DNA of 64,000 nt from Hellea sp. (lineage in GTDB: Bacteria > Pseudomonadota > Alphaproteobacteria > Caulobacterales > Maricaulaceae), in assembly GCA_020627655.1 (NCBI GenBank), contig JAHDGM010000008.1:1-64000 (forward strand). The letters run 5' to 3'. The notes under the pieces were generated by a model. That model searched no databases and was not told the DNA's origin. It saw only the letters and a program-made list of their open reading frames with translations. The position numbers and the translations under genes are program-made. Of this stretch, positions 21,670 through 33,363 are shown one piece after another (position 1 is the first letter of the stretch; each line of letters begins with the position of its first letter).

Positions 21670-23086
21670 CCTCTCCGGTGTTAGAAAATATCCGGGGGTC
21701 TACAAGGACGCCGGAAATGGCCGCCGCCGCCGCGGTTTCAGGGGAGGCCAATATGGTGCGCGCGCCCGGGCCTTGCCGTCCGGCAAAGTTGCGGTTTGAA
21801 GTTGAAACCACCAACTCACCGGGGGCGGCCTTATCACCGTTCATGGCGATACACATTGAACATCCGGGCTCGCGCCACTCTGCGCCGGCAGCGGTGAAAA
21901 TTTCGTGCAGGCCTTCGGCCTCTGCTTGTTTCTTCACCAGCTCTGAACCGGGTACAATAATGGCGGTCAGGCCATCCACAACTCTGGCCCCGGACATGAT
22001 CTGCGCGGCAGCGCGGAGATCTTCCATGCGGGAATTTGTGCAGGAGCCGATAAAAACGCGGTCGACTTTAAGGCCTGTGATCTCTTCTCCGGCTTTGACC
22101 TGCATATAGGAAAGCGCGTTTTCCTCGGCTTCATCGGCCGCATCCGGTATGAGCGCATCAATGGGCATGGCCATGCCGGGATGGGTGCCATAGGTGACCA
22201 TGGGACGAATGTCTTCAGCCTTTAAGAAAACTTCCTTGTCATAGCTTGCGCCCGGATCACTGGCGAGAGAGGCCCAGTCTTCACAGGCGGCTAAATAATC
22301 CCCATTATCAGATGAAGGCGCGAATTTACGGCCTTCCAGATAAGCAAAGGTCTTATCATCAGGGGCGACCATGCCGCAGCGCGCTCCGGCTTCGATAGAC
22401 ATATTGCAAACCGTCATGCGGCCATCCATGCTCATGTTCTCAAAAACAGAGCCACGATATTCAAGGGCGTAGCCTGTGCCCCCGCCGACACCGATTTTCG
22501 CAATAATGGCAAGGATTACATCTTTGGGCGTTACGCCTTCGGATAACTCTCCGTCCACATAAACGGCCATGGTTTTAGGTTTGCGCATTAATATGGATTG
22601 ATTGGCGAGCACATGCCCCACTTGGGTTGTGCCGATACCAAAAGCGATAGCCCCAAACGCGCCGTGGGTTGAGGTATGGCTGTCTCCGCACACAATAGTC
22701 ATACCGGGGCGGGTTGCCCCCAGCTCCGGTCCCATCACATGGACGATGCCGCGATTTTCACTCTCCCAGCCATGAACTTCGATATCATGCTCGGCAACAT
22801 TGGCCAGCAGGGTTTTAACCTGTGCCTCTGCTTGCTTGGTGACAAAGGGACGAGAGCCGTCATCATTTAAAAGCGTTGGCGTGGAATGATCGATCGTCGC
22901 CAGAGTCCGGTCCGGACGACGGACTTTCAGGCCGCGTTCTTTTAGGACTGTAAAGGCCTGCGGGCTGGTAACCTCATGGATCAGATGCAGGTCGATATAC
23001 AGAGTCGCCGGATGGTCTGCCGTTTCCGGCACGACCACATGGCGTTCCCAGACTTTATCGAAAAGTGTTTTAGGCATGCTACTCAT
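21650..23086 (-). CDS. leuC: 3-isopropylmalate dehydratase large subunit
   Basis: [43 protein letters not shown]. Confidence 0.97.
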   Translation of the reverse strand: MSSMPKTLFDKVWERHVVVPETADHPATLYIDLHLIHEVTSPQAFTVLKERGLKVRRPDRTLATIDHSTPTLLNDDGSRPFVTKQAEAQVKTLLANVAEHDIEVHGWESENRGIVHVMGPELGATRPGMTIVCGDSHTSTHGAFGAIAFGIGTTQVGHVLANQSILMRKPKTMAVYVDGELSEGVTPKDVILAIIAKIGVGGGTGYALEYRGSVFENMSMDGRMTVCNMSIEAGARCGMVAPDDKTFAYLEGRKFAPSSDNGDYLAACEDWASLASDPGASYDKEVFLKAEDIRPMVTYGTHPGMAMPIDALIPDAADEAEENALSYMQVKAGEEITGLKVDRVFIGSCTNSRMEDLRAAAQIMSGARVVDGLTAIIVPGSELVKKQAEAEGLHEIFTAAGAEWREPGCSMCIAMNGDKAAPGELVVSTSNRNFAGRQGPGARTILASPETAAAAAISGVLVDPRIFSNTGEDAHDVV

Positions 23087-24633
23087 CAGTGCTGCGCCGC
23101 GATTTTCTTTTGCCGAACCGCGCGGCGTTCTATCCGGTTGATCACATCCAGATAGGCTTTGGCTCCGGCCAGAACTGTATCCGTTGATGTGCCGCGTCCG
23201 TGATAGCTTTCAAACTTGGTAGAGACCTGCACGCTCGCTTCGGCCATGGCGTCCTTACCTTGCGAGACAGACTGAACCGCGAAACTATCAAGATGAAGTG
23301 GATGGCCCGTAATTTCCGAGATCGCTTCGAACACGGCGTTCACAGGTCCGGCGGCTTCATTGATAGCGGCCAATGCCCGGCCATCTTCGTGTTTTAACTT
23401 CACGCTGGCCTGGGGGTTGCGATTATCATCTGACCCCGCCGAAACATACAGGCTATCAATGGACCATGGTCCCTGCGTACCAACTGTTTCGCCCATGATC
23501 AGCGCTTCGATATCGGCGTCAAAGACTTCCTTTTTGGCGTCGGCGAGTTCTTTGAAGGCGACAAAAACAGACTGCAATTGATTATCTGATAATTCAAATC
23601 CCAGCTTAGAAGCCCGATCTTTCAAGGCGGCCCGCCCGGAATGTTTCCCCAAGACAAGATTATCCGTTGAAACACCGACATGTTCTGGCTTCATGATTTC
23701 ATAGGTTTCCCGATTGGCCAGTACGCCGTGTTGATGAATGCCGGATTCGTGGGCGAAGGCATTTCGGCCAACAATGGCTTTATTGCGCGGGACAGGATTG
23801 CCGGTAATGGTCGCTAAAAGTTTTGAGGCAGCGTAAATGCCTTCGGTCTTAATGCCCGTTGTCAGATTGTAAAAATCCTTACGGGTATTGATCGCCATGA
23901 CCACTTCTTCGGTGGCGCAGTTTCCGGCCCTCTCTCCGATACCGTTCATGGCGCATTCGATCTGCCGCGCCCCGCCGCGTACGGCGGCTAATGAATTGGC
24001 GACAGCCAACCCCAGATCGTCATGACAATGCGCGGAGAAGGTCACATCATCCGCCCCTTCAACCTGTGTGGTCAAAAAGGTGAAAAGGTCCTGAATTTCT
24101 TCTGGTGTTGTATAGCCGACAGTGTCGGGTATATTGATGGTTGTTGCGCCGGCTTTGATAGCTGCTTCGACAACACGTTTCAAATAATCGCGCTCAGTGC
24201 GGATGGCGTCTTCGGCGGAAAACTCAACATTATCCGTATAGCTGCGAGCCAGTTCAACGCCAGCAACGGCGCGGGTGACTATTTCGTCCTTGCTCATCTT
24301 AAGCTTAAATTCCCTGTGCAAAGGCGAAGTCGCAATAAAGGTGTGAATACGTCCAGAGGCGGCAGGCTTTATGGCTTCGCCGGAGGCTCGGATATCACCT
24401 TCATTGCAGCGCGCCAGAGAACAGACCGTGCTGTCTTTGATCTCACTGGCGATGGTGTGAATGGCATCAAAATCACCAGGGGAGGCGGCGGCAAATCCGG
24501 CCTCTATAATATCAACTCTCAGGGCTTCCAGGGTTTTGGCCAGACGAAGTTTCTGACCCGCCGTCATGGAAAACCCGGGGGCCTGCTCACCGTCGCGTAA
24601 TGTAGTGTCGAATATTTTTACGTGTTTTGTCAT
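23086..24633 (-). CDS. leuA: 2-isopropylmalate synthase
   Basis: [34 protein letters not shown]-terminal LeuA dimer domain. Confidence 0.97.
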   Translation of the reverse strand: MTKHVKIFDTTLRDGEQAPGFSMTAGQKLRLAKTLEALRVDIIEAGFAAASPGDFDAIHTIASEIKDSTVCSLARCNEGDIRASGEAIKPAASGRIHTFIATSPLHREFKLKMSKDEIVTRAVAGVELARSYTDNVEFSAEDAIRTERDYLKRVVEAAIKAGATTINIPDTVGYTTPEEIQDLFTFLTTQVEGADDVTFSAHCHDDLGLAVANSLAAVRGGARQIECAMNGIGERAGNCATEEVVMAINTRKDFYNLTTGIKTEGIYAASKLLATITGNPVPRNKAIVGRNAFAHESGIHQHGVLANRETYEIMKPEHVGVSTDNLVLGKHSGRAALKDRASKLGFELSDNQLQSVFVAFKELADAKKEVFDADIEALIMGETVGTQGPWSIDSLYVSAGSDDNRNPQASVKLKHEDGRALAAINEAAGPVNAVFEAISEITGHPLHLDSFAVQSVSQGKDAMAEASVQVSTKFESYHGRGTSTDTVLAGAKAYLDVINRIERRAVRQKKIAAQH

Positions 24634-24677
24634 TAGATAATCCTCTCATTTCATAATATGGAATGAGTGGACGGCCG

Positions 24678-24980
24678 TTAGGCCCGTTCCGCTCTTTTAC
24701 GTCGTCCCACCTTTTCGGCTGAGACGACGTTGTAAAGTCGCTCGAGCTGTTTACACAATGTATCAAGATTACGTGGTCCGCCAATGTCTTCAATGCGAAC
24801 CAGTAAATCAAAATCACCATCGACTCGCTGGGTACAGTGGACATCCCGGTAATCATAACCCCTGCGCTCAATAGTGCCTAGAGCACGTATGAGTGTCCCG
24901 GATACGTCATGTAGAACGATTTTTAGGGTTCCGGAAACACCGGATGGTTCAAAGGTTTTATCCCGCTGTAATTCAGACAT
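24678..24980 (-). CDS. Short ACT-domain protein, IlvM-like acetolactate synthase regulatory subunit
   Basis: 100 aa, single ACT fold (GTLKIVLHDVSGTLIRALGTIERRGYDYRDVHCTQ); between ilvI and leuA. Confidence 0.75.
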   Translation of the reverse strand: MSELQRDKTFEPSGVSGTLKIVLHDVSGTLIRALGTIERRGYDYRDVHCTQRVDGDFDLLVRIEDIGGPRNLDTLCKQLERLYNVVSAEKVGRRKRAERA

Positions 24981-25137
24981 CGTCTGCCCCTTTGTCTTTT
25001 TTCAAAATGATGAAAATACCAATTGCCTGCAGGATTAAAAAGATAATACCGCCTAGCATGATACGGTCTTTCCAAACGCCAATACCGAGAGCGATGAAGG
25101 ATAGAATTAAAAAATGTCCGGCAATAAAAAGTTTCAT
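24973..25137 (-). CDS. Small (54 aa) predicted membrane protein
   Basis: MKLFIAGHFLILSFIALGIGVWKDRIMLGGIIFLILQAIGIFIILKKDKGADDV; two hydrophobic segments; stop overlaps next ORF. Confidence 0.6.
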   Translation of the reverse strand: MKLFIAGHFLILSFIALGIGVWKDRIMLGGIIFLILQAIGIFIILKKDKGADDV

Positions 25138-25189
25138 CTTTGAAGCTCTCTGGCCTGATAATATGTTTGGGTTAAAGCGCCAAAGTGGG

Positions 25190-25462
25190 TCATTCGAAAG
25201 CACCTTTGTGAATAAACTTTTCTTTGCGTTCCTTGGTAAGGCGCTGCGAAATTTTAAAGAATTTCCATGTTCCAAATATTGGCAAAACAACAAAGATAAT
25301 CACCAACAAGATCGTCAATAATACACCAATTGTATCGGGATATGTTCCTTCGCGAATGAGAGAGACGAAGGCGTAGATAAACATTAAGGTCCAACAGATA
25401 GAGAGGAAGCCGCAAATTACGGCGCCTATTGTCGACCAGGCAATTTTAGCCTCAAGGCTCAC
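25190..25462 (-). CDS. Small (90 aa) predicted membrane protein, GTG start
   Basis: Starts 1 nt after the ilvI stop; two long hydrophobic segments. Confidence 0.65.
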   Translation of the reverse strand: MSLEAKIAWSTIGAVICGFLSICWTLMFIYAFVSLIREGTYPDTIGVLLTILLVIIFVVLPIFGTWKFFKISQRLTKERKEKFIHKGAFE

Positions 25463-25463
25463 C

Positions 25464-27188
25464 CTACCGCTCCATCATATCGGCATTGGAACGTCCGGGC
25501 GGCACGAGCGGCCAGACATTCTCATAAGTGTCGATTTTCACATGCATCAGGATAGGCCCTTTGGCGGCCAGCAACCGATCAATACCGGCATCAACTTCAT
25601 CGCCGCGCGTCACCGTGAACGCATCAATTTGAAAAGCCTTGGCGACTTTGGCGAAATCCGGATTATCATCCAGATTCACTTCGGAATAATTCTGATCGAA
25701 GAAAACTTCCTGCCACTGACGCACCATGCCTAGGGCTGAATTATCCAGAAGAACAATTTTGACCGGAATATCATAGCGAAACAAAGTAGCGAGTTCCTGA
25801 ATATTCATCATGATCGACCCGTCGCCTGACACTGTAATCACAGTCCGGTCTGGCGCGCCAAGCTTGGCACCAAGTCCTGCGGGCAGGCCAAAGCCCATCG
25901 TGCCAAGGCCGCCGGATGTGATGTGATCTTTGGGATCGTCAAAATAGCAGTGCTGGGCCACCCACATCTGGTGCTGGCCGACATCACAGGTAAAAATAGC
26001 TCTATCATCCGCGCGGCGTGACAGATCATGAAGCAGTTTAGGTGCGTAGACCCCGCCGCTTTTCATGGACGTAATCGGGGATTTATAATCCCAGGCGTGT
26101 TCCGCGCGGCGTTCATAACAAAGCTTGCGCCACTCATCGATATCCGCCTTGCCCGGATTGAGTGCGGCCAGATTCTTTTTCAAGGACCCATCCAGATAAA
26201 CATCAACTTTACGCAGCTTATTAATTTCTGCGATATCGATATCCATATGGATAACTTTTGCGTGAGGCGCAAATGTATCCAACTTACCTGTCGCGCGGTC
26301 ATCAAAGCGCGCACCCGCGACAATCAGCAGATCACATTCCTGCACGGCGAAATTGGCGGCCTTTAGACCGTGCATGCCGAGCATGCCTAGAAAATGCGGG
26401 TGATCGGATGGTAATGCCCCAAGGCCTTTCAGGGTTGAGACAACTGGAATTTCTGTGCGTTCGACCAATTCACGCAGTTCTTTCACCCCATCGCCTTGAG
26501 CAATGCCGCCGCCAATATAGAAGAGCGGTTTTTCCGCGGCTTTGATCATCTCTTCCGCACGGGTGATGTAATCACTTTGGCCCATTTCAGGTTTGACCTT
26601 GGGATAAGGCCTCCAGCGATGGCGCTCAGTCGTCACCGCATTGGCGACATCTTTGGGCAGGTCAATCAGGACGGGCCCGGGCCGACCTTCAGCTGCGATA
26701 AAATAGGCTTCGGCGACCATGCCCGGAATATCGGCTGGGTCGCGGGCAATATAAGAGTGTTTGACGATAGGCAGGGTGATGCCGAAAATGTCGACCTCTT
26801 GGAATGCGTCCGTTCCCATTAAATCTGATGTGACCTGACCCGTAACAAACACTGTTGGCACGCTATCCAGATAGGCATCGGCAATGGCGGTCACGAGATT
26901 AGTGGCGCCGGGGCCGGATGTGGCAAAGGCTGTCCCGACCCGGCCTGTAGCACGGGCATAGCCAATGGCCGCCATGCCGCAGCCTTGTTCGTGACGGCAT
27001 AAAATATGCCGCAACTTTGTTTTCGGGAGAACATCATAGACGGGCATGATAGCGCCGCCAGGATAACCAAAAATGGTTTCCACACCCTGCCGCTCAAGGG
27101 CTTCAAGCAGAAGCTGCGCACCTGATTTTGGTTCACGGTCTTCCAGGACTTCTGTGTCCTGTCTGGAAAATTGTGTGGCTGTGGTCAT
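25464..27188 (-). CDS. ilvI: Acetolactate synthase large subunit
   Basis: ThDP enzyme: IFGYPGGAIMPVYD; GDGSIMMNIQELATLFRYDIPVKIVLLDNSALGMVRQWQ. Confidence 0.96.
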   Translation of the reverse strand: MTTATQFSRQDTEVLEDREPKSGAQLLLEALERQGVETIFGYPGGAIMPVYDVLPKTKLRHILCRHEQGCGMAAIGYARATGRVGTAFATSGPGATNLVTAIADAYLDSVPTVFVTGQVTSDLMGTDAFQEVDIFGITLPIVKHSYIARDPADIPGMVAEAYFIAAEGRPGPVLIDLPKDVANAVTTERHRWRPYPKVKPEMGQSDYITRAEEMIKAAEKPLFYIGGGIAQGDGVKELRELVERTEIPVVSTLKGLGALPSDHPHFLGMLGMHGLKAANFAVQECDLLIVAGARFDDRATGKLDTFAPHAKVIHMDIDIAEINKLRKVDVYLDGSLKKNLAALNPGKADIDEWRKLCYERRAEHAWDYKSPITSMKSGGVYAPKLLHDLSRRADDRAIFTCDVGQHQMWVAQHCYFDDPKDHITSGGLGTMGFGLPAGLGAKLGAPDRTVITVSGDGSIMMNIQELATLFRYDIPVKIVLLDNSALGMVRQWQEVFFDQNYSEVNLDDNPDFAKVAKAFQIDAFTVTRGDEVDAGIDRLLAAKGPILMHVKIDTYENVWPLVPPGRSNADMMER

Positions 27189-27230
27189 TTTGATTTCCCT
27201 GTCATGCCTTTGGCAGCATTCGGCCTTTTG

Positions 27231-29938
<2,708 letters not shown>

Positions 29939-29981
29939 TTTCTTTCCTTACATTTGCTTCGCAACATCATTACAAAGCCAT

Positions 29982-30011
29982 AAAAAAACCCGCTCTTTTA
30001 ACGGAGCGGGT
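29982..30011 (-). terminator. Attenuator-type intrinsic terminator in the ilvD leader
   Basis: Minus strand ACCCGCTC-CGTTAAAA-GAGCGGGT-TTTTTT; perfect 8-bp stem plus T-run; 44 nt before the ilvD ATG. Confidence 0.88.
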
Positions 30012-30044
30012 CATATTAGCCTGTTTTCAGCTTTACGTCCCGCT
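30005..30044 (-). promoter_or_regulatory. Candidate antiterminator pairing in the ilv leader
   Basis: AGCGGG in leader codons 43-44 (30044-30039) is perfectly complementary to CCCGCT in the terminator 5' arm (30010-30005). Confidence 0.6.
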
Positions 30045-30170
30045 TACGCCTCTCACAATAAGAAGCAGCACAAGTAAAACCACAGATACAAGAATGACGT
30101 TCACAGGAATGACCTGTGTTTGTATTGCCACTTTTACTTTTGGCGTATTTTCGTGTCTTGGATCCCGCAT
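30033..30170 (-). CDS. Branched-chain amino acid-rich leader peptide (45 aa), ilvL-like
   Basis: Hand translation: MRDPRHENTPKVKVAIQTQVIPVNVILVSVVLLVLLLIVRGVSGT*; SD GAAGG 6 nt upstream; stop about 20 nt before terminator stem; too short for the ORF track. Confidence 0.75.
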   Translation of the reverse strand: MRDPRHENTPKVKVAIQTQVIPVNVILVSVVLLVLLLIVRGVSGT

Positions 30171-30235
30171 TTTGGGCCTTCAAAAATTTCTCATAGTCTT
30201 AAGACAAAGTTTTGAAGGGAATTCAAGCAAAAAAT

Positions 30236-30265
30236 TAACCTCTTGGCGCTGTTTTTTTGGAGGTT
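30236..30265 (-). terminator. Possible terminator downstream of metC
   Basis: Minus strand AACCTC-N17-GAGGTT followed by AATTTTTT. Confidence 0.4.
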
Positions 30266-30283
30266 GATGGCAAATGTTTCCGG

Positions 30284-31444
30284 TTATTTGGATGTTTGCG
30301 AAAAAGAATTCTCAAAATCTCCAGTAAGATCGTTGATTTGCTCCATCCCTACGGAAATCCGGATGAGGTTATCCTTTATCCCGGCGTTTTGACGCGCTTC
30401 AGGGGCCATGCCTGCATGGGTCATGATGGCCGGCTGGCAGATCAGGCTTTCGGTTCCGCCGAGCGATGCGGCGAGGGAGAATATTTCCAGGCCCGACAGA
30501 AAAGTTTTAGCCGTTTGCAAATCACCTTTGATCTCAAAGCTTAGCATAGCGCCGGGGCCGGATTGCTGACGTTTGATAAGCTCGGCTTGGGGATGATTGG
30601 AAAGACCGGGGTAATAGACGCGGTCAACTTGATCATGGCCCGTTAAATATTCAGCGAGCAGCGCGGCATTGGCTTCCTGAATGTCCATTCGGGCGGGCAG
30701 GGTGCGCAGGCCGCGTAAGGTCAGCCAGGCGTCAAAAGGCGCACCTGTTAATCCGGCGCAATTAGCCCACCACCGCAGCTGCTCGACAATGTCTTGATCT
30801 TTGGCGATTATGCAGCCGCCGACCACATCGCTATGACCATTGATATATTTCGTATTGGAATGAAGAACCATATCACAGCCAAGTTCCAGCGGCTTTTGGC
30901 GAAGCGGGGATAGGAATGTATTGTCACATACGGACAGTGCGCCGATTTTACGGGCCGCTTCAGAAATCATCGCAATGTCGACAATGCGCATTAAAGGATT
31001 TGACGGTGTTTCGATAAATACCATTTTGGGCTTGAGCGCCATGGCGGCTTTGACAGCAGCTGTATCACCTTGATCTACAAATTCGACTCGCACGCGGCCT
31101 TGAAGCGCGCGGTGGGTGAACAGGCGGTGGGTGCCGCCATAACAGTCATGAGGCGCAATGATCAGGTCATCAGCCTTTAAAAGGTTAAGGCAAAGATCAA
31201 TGGCGGCCATGCCGGAATTGACAATCTCGCCGCCCAGCCCGCCTTCAAGTTCAACAAGAGAGCTGGTGAGGATTTCCCGGGTCGGGTTTTTGGTACGGCC
31301 ATAATCAAAATCACCCTTGGTCTCTATATCCTGCCAAATATAAGTAGAGGATGTGTGCAGCGGGGCTGCTACAGACCCGGTTGACGGATCCATGCCAATA
31401 CCGGCGCGCACTATACGGGTTTGATCGGACTTATTTTTGGTCAT
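30284..31444 (-). CDS. Cys/Met metabolism PLP-dependent enzyme (cystathionine beta-lyase/gamma-synthase type)
   Basis: HTSSTYIWQDIETKGDFDYGRTKNPTRE; LHSNTKYINGHSDVVGG PLP-lysine motif; start at MTKNKSDQ. Confidence 0.92.
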   Translation of the reverse strand: MTKNKSDQTRIVRAGIGMDPSTGSVAAPLHTSSTYIWQDIETKGDFDYGRTKNPTREILTSSLVELEGGLGGEIVNSGMAAIDLCLNLLKADDLIIAPHDCYGGTHRLFTHRALQGRVRVEFVDQGDTAAVKAAMALKPKMVFIETPSNPLMRIVDIAMISEAARKIGALSVCDNTFLSPLRQKPLELGCDMVLHSNTKYINGHSDVVGGCIIAKDQDIVEQLRWWANCAGLTGAPFDAWLTLRGLRTLPARMDIQEANAALLAEYLTGHDQVDRVYYPGLSNHPQAELIKRQQSGPGAMLSFEIKGDLQTAKTFLSGLEIFSLAASLGGTESLICQPAIMTHAGMAPEARQNAGIKDNLIRISVGMEQINDLTGDFENSFSQTSK

Positions 31445-31686
31445 TTGAATTTTTCCAAATATGCGCAGAATAATGAAGCGACGGCTAGGATTATTGTGCC
31501 TCCAACAAAACTGTTGGACACTCTCTCTTTCCAAAGATCAAAAAAACTTACTTGACTTGATACGGAATCATAGAATGTAAAAAAAGCGCCGAATAGTTCG
31601 ACCCCAATAAATAAAATACTGAAGTATAGAAGGAAATTTTTCCAAAATTTCTTAGATGTATTTATTTTCACACCAGTATCCCGCAA
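31441..31686 (-). CDS. Small (81 aa) predicted membrane protein between metX and the PLP enzyme
   Basis: Two hydrophobic segments; overlaps metX by 19 nt and the downstream start by 4 nt (ATGA). Confidence 0.6.
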   Translation of the reverse strand: MRDTGVKINTSKKFWKNFLLYFSILFIGVELFGAFFTFYDSVSSQVSFFDLWKERVSNSFVGGTIILAVASLFCAYLEKFK

Positions 31687-32621
31687 AATTCTTCCAGCTT
31701 TGGAGCCATCATGTCGAACTCTTTGAGAAAGGCATCATGACCAAACAGAGAGGTAAAAGTATAAAGCTCTGACGGGCCGGCGAGACGGTCACGGAGCTCT
31801 CTCATATCTGGCAGCGGGGCGAGCTGATCCGAAATAGCCGTCATCAAAAGGGTCGGCGTTGAGATATCTTCGGGCGTGACCCGGTGAATATCGATGGATT
31901 CCGATAAAAGCAGAAACCGCTCCGCGTCCATACGCTTGGCAAAATCATCGCCTCGGGATCCGAGATAATCACAGATGTCAAACATGGATGGGTCGGAAGA
32001 GGTTTCCTCAAGGTCAAAGCGATCAGCAAATTCTACGGGTGTTCGATAAGTTGTCATGGCCAGTTCGCGCGCGAGCTTGAGACCTTCTTCGGGCACGCCC
32101 GCTTTAATGGCGACTCTGACCATGCGCCGCTGTATGCCGCGCCAGGCGACGCCGATAGGGTAAGGGCGGTGCGCCGCGCCGATTATACAAAGATTGTTGA
32201 CCCGCTCGGGATAATCCTTCGCAAAAGCAAGAGCCGTCATGCCTCCATAGGATGAGCCGATAAGAGCGGCGGCTTGGTCGATGTTCAGGTGATCCAGCAG
32301 CATTTTAAGCCGCGCGGCTTGATCTTGAGTTGTGATGGCTTTGGGTAAGTCATCACAATTATTAGCCGGTGCAAAATCATATCCCAGAACCTGAAACTTA
32401 TTAATATCAATCGCGCCGCCTTTTCGGACAAGTGGTGACCACCAGCCTTTATGGTGCACAGGGTCGTCGGCGACATAGCGGTCAGCCGAGATGCCGCCCA
32501 TGACAACTATAACGGGGGCGCCTTCTGGCCCGTAAAGCCGCCCTTTGACCATGTCATTTTGAATGACATCACCGCGAGAGAGCTTTGTATCTCCAATTTT
32601 AAATTCTACATTCCGTGCCAT
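31668..32621 (-). CDS. metX: Homoserine O-acyltransferase MetX-like alpha/beta hydrolase (short form)
   Basis: ALIGSSYGGMTALAFAKDYPERV nucleophile elbow; C-terminal LFGHDAFL; downstream of SAM-I riboswitch. Confidence 0.82.
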   Translation of the reverse strand: MARNVEFKIGDTKLSRGDVIQNDMVKGRLYGPEGAPVIVVMGGISADRYVADDPVHHKGWWSPLVRKGGAIDINKFQVLGYDFAPANNCDDLPKAITTQDQAARLKMLLDHLNIDQAAALIGSSYGGMTALAFAKDYPERVNNLCIIGAAHRPYPIGVAWRGIQRRMVRVAIKAGVPEEGLKLARELAMTTYRTPVEFADRFDLEETSSDPSMFDICDYLGSRGDDFAKRMDAERFLLLSESIDIHRVTPEDISTPTLLMTAISDQLAPLPDMRELRDRLAGPSELYTFTSLFGHDAFLKEFDMMAPKLEEFCGILV

Positions 32622-32686
32622 AAGGCCTCTCTGTTAGGGCCAATCTGCTCGGTTACATAGAAAGGAAAGATGCGAAATTATTCGCT

Positions 32687-32790
32687 CTCTCATCTTCCAA
32701 CGAAACGTTGCAGGATTTGGCACCTTTGTGTGGTCACAAGGTTGCCCCGACATCTTTGGGCCTGTCCCTCAGTCGGTCTTGATGAGTGAG
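32687..32790 (-). promoter_or_regulatory. SAM-I (S-box) riboswitch aptamer upstream of metX
   Basis: Minus strand CTCACTCATCAAGACCGACTGAGGGACAGGCCCAAAGATGTCGGGGCAACCTTGTGACCACACAAAGGTGCCAAATCCTGCAACGTTTCGTTGGAAGATGAGAG: GAGGGA, GGCCC, GGCAACC, GGTGCcAAaTCCtGC and closing P1 CTCATC/GATGAG all present. Confidence 0.92.
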
Positions 32791-32875
32791 ATTTCTATGA
32801 CGGAAGTTTTGAGCGTGGTCAAGACGTGGAACTTTGTTTTCACGCAACCGTTTCACGCTTGTTTCACGTATGACC

Positions 32876-33247
32876 CTAACTCGTCGGAGCGCCTGTGGCC
32901 CAGATTAGACCGATAAACAGACCTTTCATCCTCGGTAGCAAAAGCAGGCAAAGTCCAAGCCCGAGGCCGCCTAAAATCAGAATGGGGGCCCAGCTCGGTA
33001 GATCCAGTTTAAAGGTCAAATAGTGAAACAACGGCGCGAGCATATGCAGCACGATCAGCATGGTCGCCCAGGCAGGGCCGTCATCTGCGCGCACCTTGGC
33101 CCAATCCGTCTCGCAAGAAGCACAGCTTTCCACAGGTTTGAGATAGGCACGAAATAACGGCGCGTTATCACATTTGGGGCAGGTCATTTTAAGCCCGCGT
33201 TTCATGGCTGTTTTTTTGGATAGAGTTTCCATAATTTGCTCATACAT
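32876..33247 (-). CDS. DUF983 family protein
   Basis: CPKCDNAPLFRAYLKPVESCASCETDW zinc-ribbon plus TM helices. Confidence 0.88.
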   Translation of the reverse strand: MYEQIMETLSKKTAMKRGLKMTCPKCDNAPLFRAYLKPVESCASCETDWAKVRADDGPAWATMLIVLHMLAPLFHYLTFKLDLPSWAPILILGGLGLGLCLLLLPRMKGLFIGLIWATGAPTS

Positions 33248-33363
33248 AATCCCTTTCATCACGGCCAAGGCACATAGTGCCGCAGAGTCGGGACCGCTTC
33301 ACAAATGCAATTGACTCCCATGTCCGCCCGACTATGGTCGCGCGCGAATTAATGGAGCCTTTC

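Noticed and set aside
24022-24600. 192-aa plus-strand ORF
   Set aside because: Entirely antisense to leuA; shadow ORF.
24640-24670. Imperfect hairpin CTCATTtCA...TGgAATGAG upstream of leuA
   Set aside because: One mismatch, no T-run, no leader ORF seen; the leader upstream of ilvD is far more convincing.
27189-27230. TGCC-AAA-GGCA mini-hairpin between ilvC and ilvI
   Set aside because: 4-bp stem without T-run; not considered a terminator.
30196-30205. GTCTTAAGAC palindrome upstream of the ilv leader
   Set aside because: Only 10 bp; could be chance or part of a promoter, no independent support.
32728-32916. 62-aa plus-strand ORF
   Set aside because: Lies opposite the SAM-I riboswitch and the DUF983 3' end; the riboswitch explains the conserved-looking sequence.
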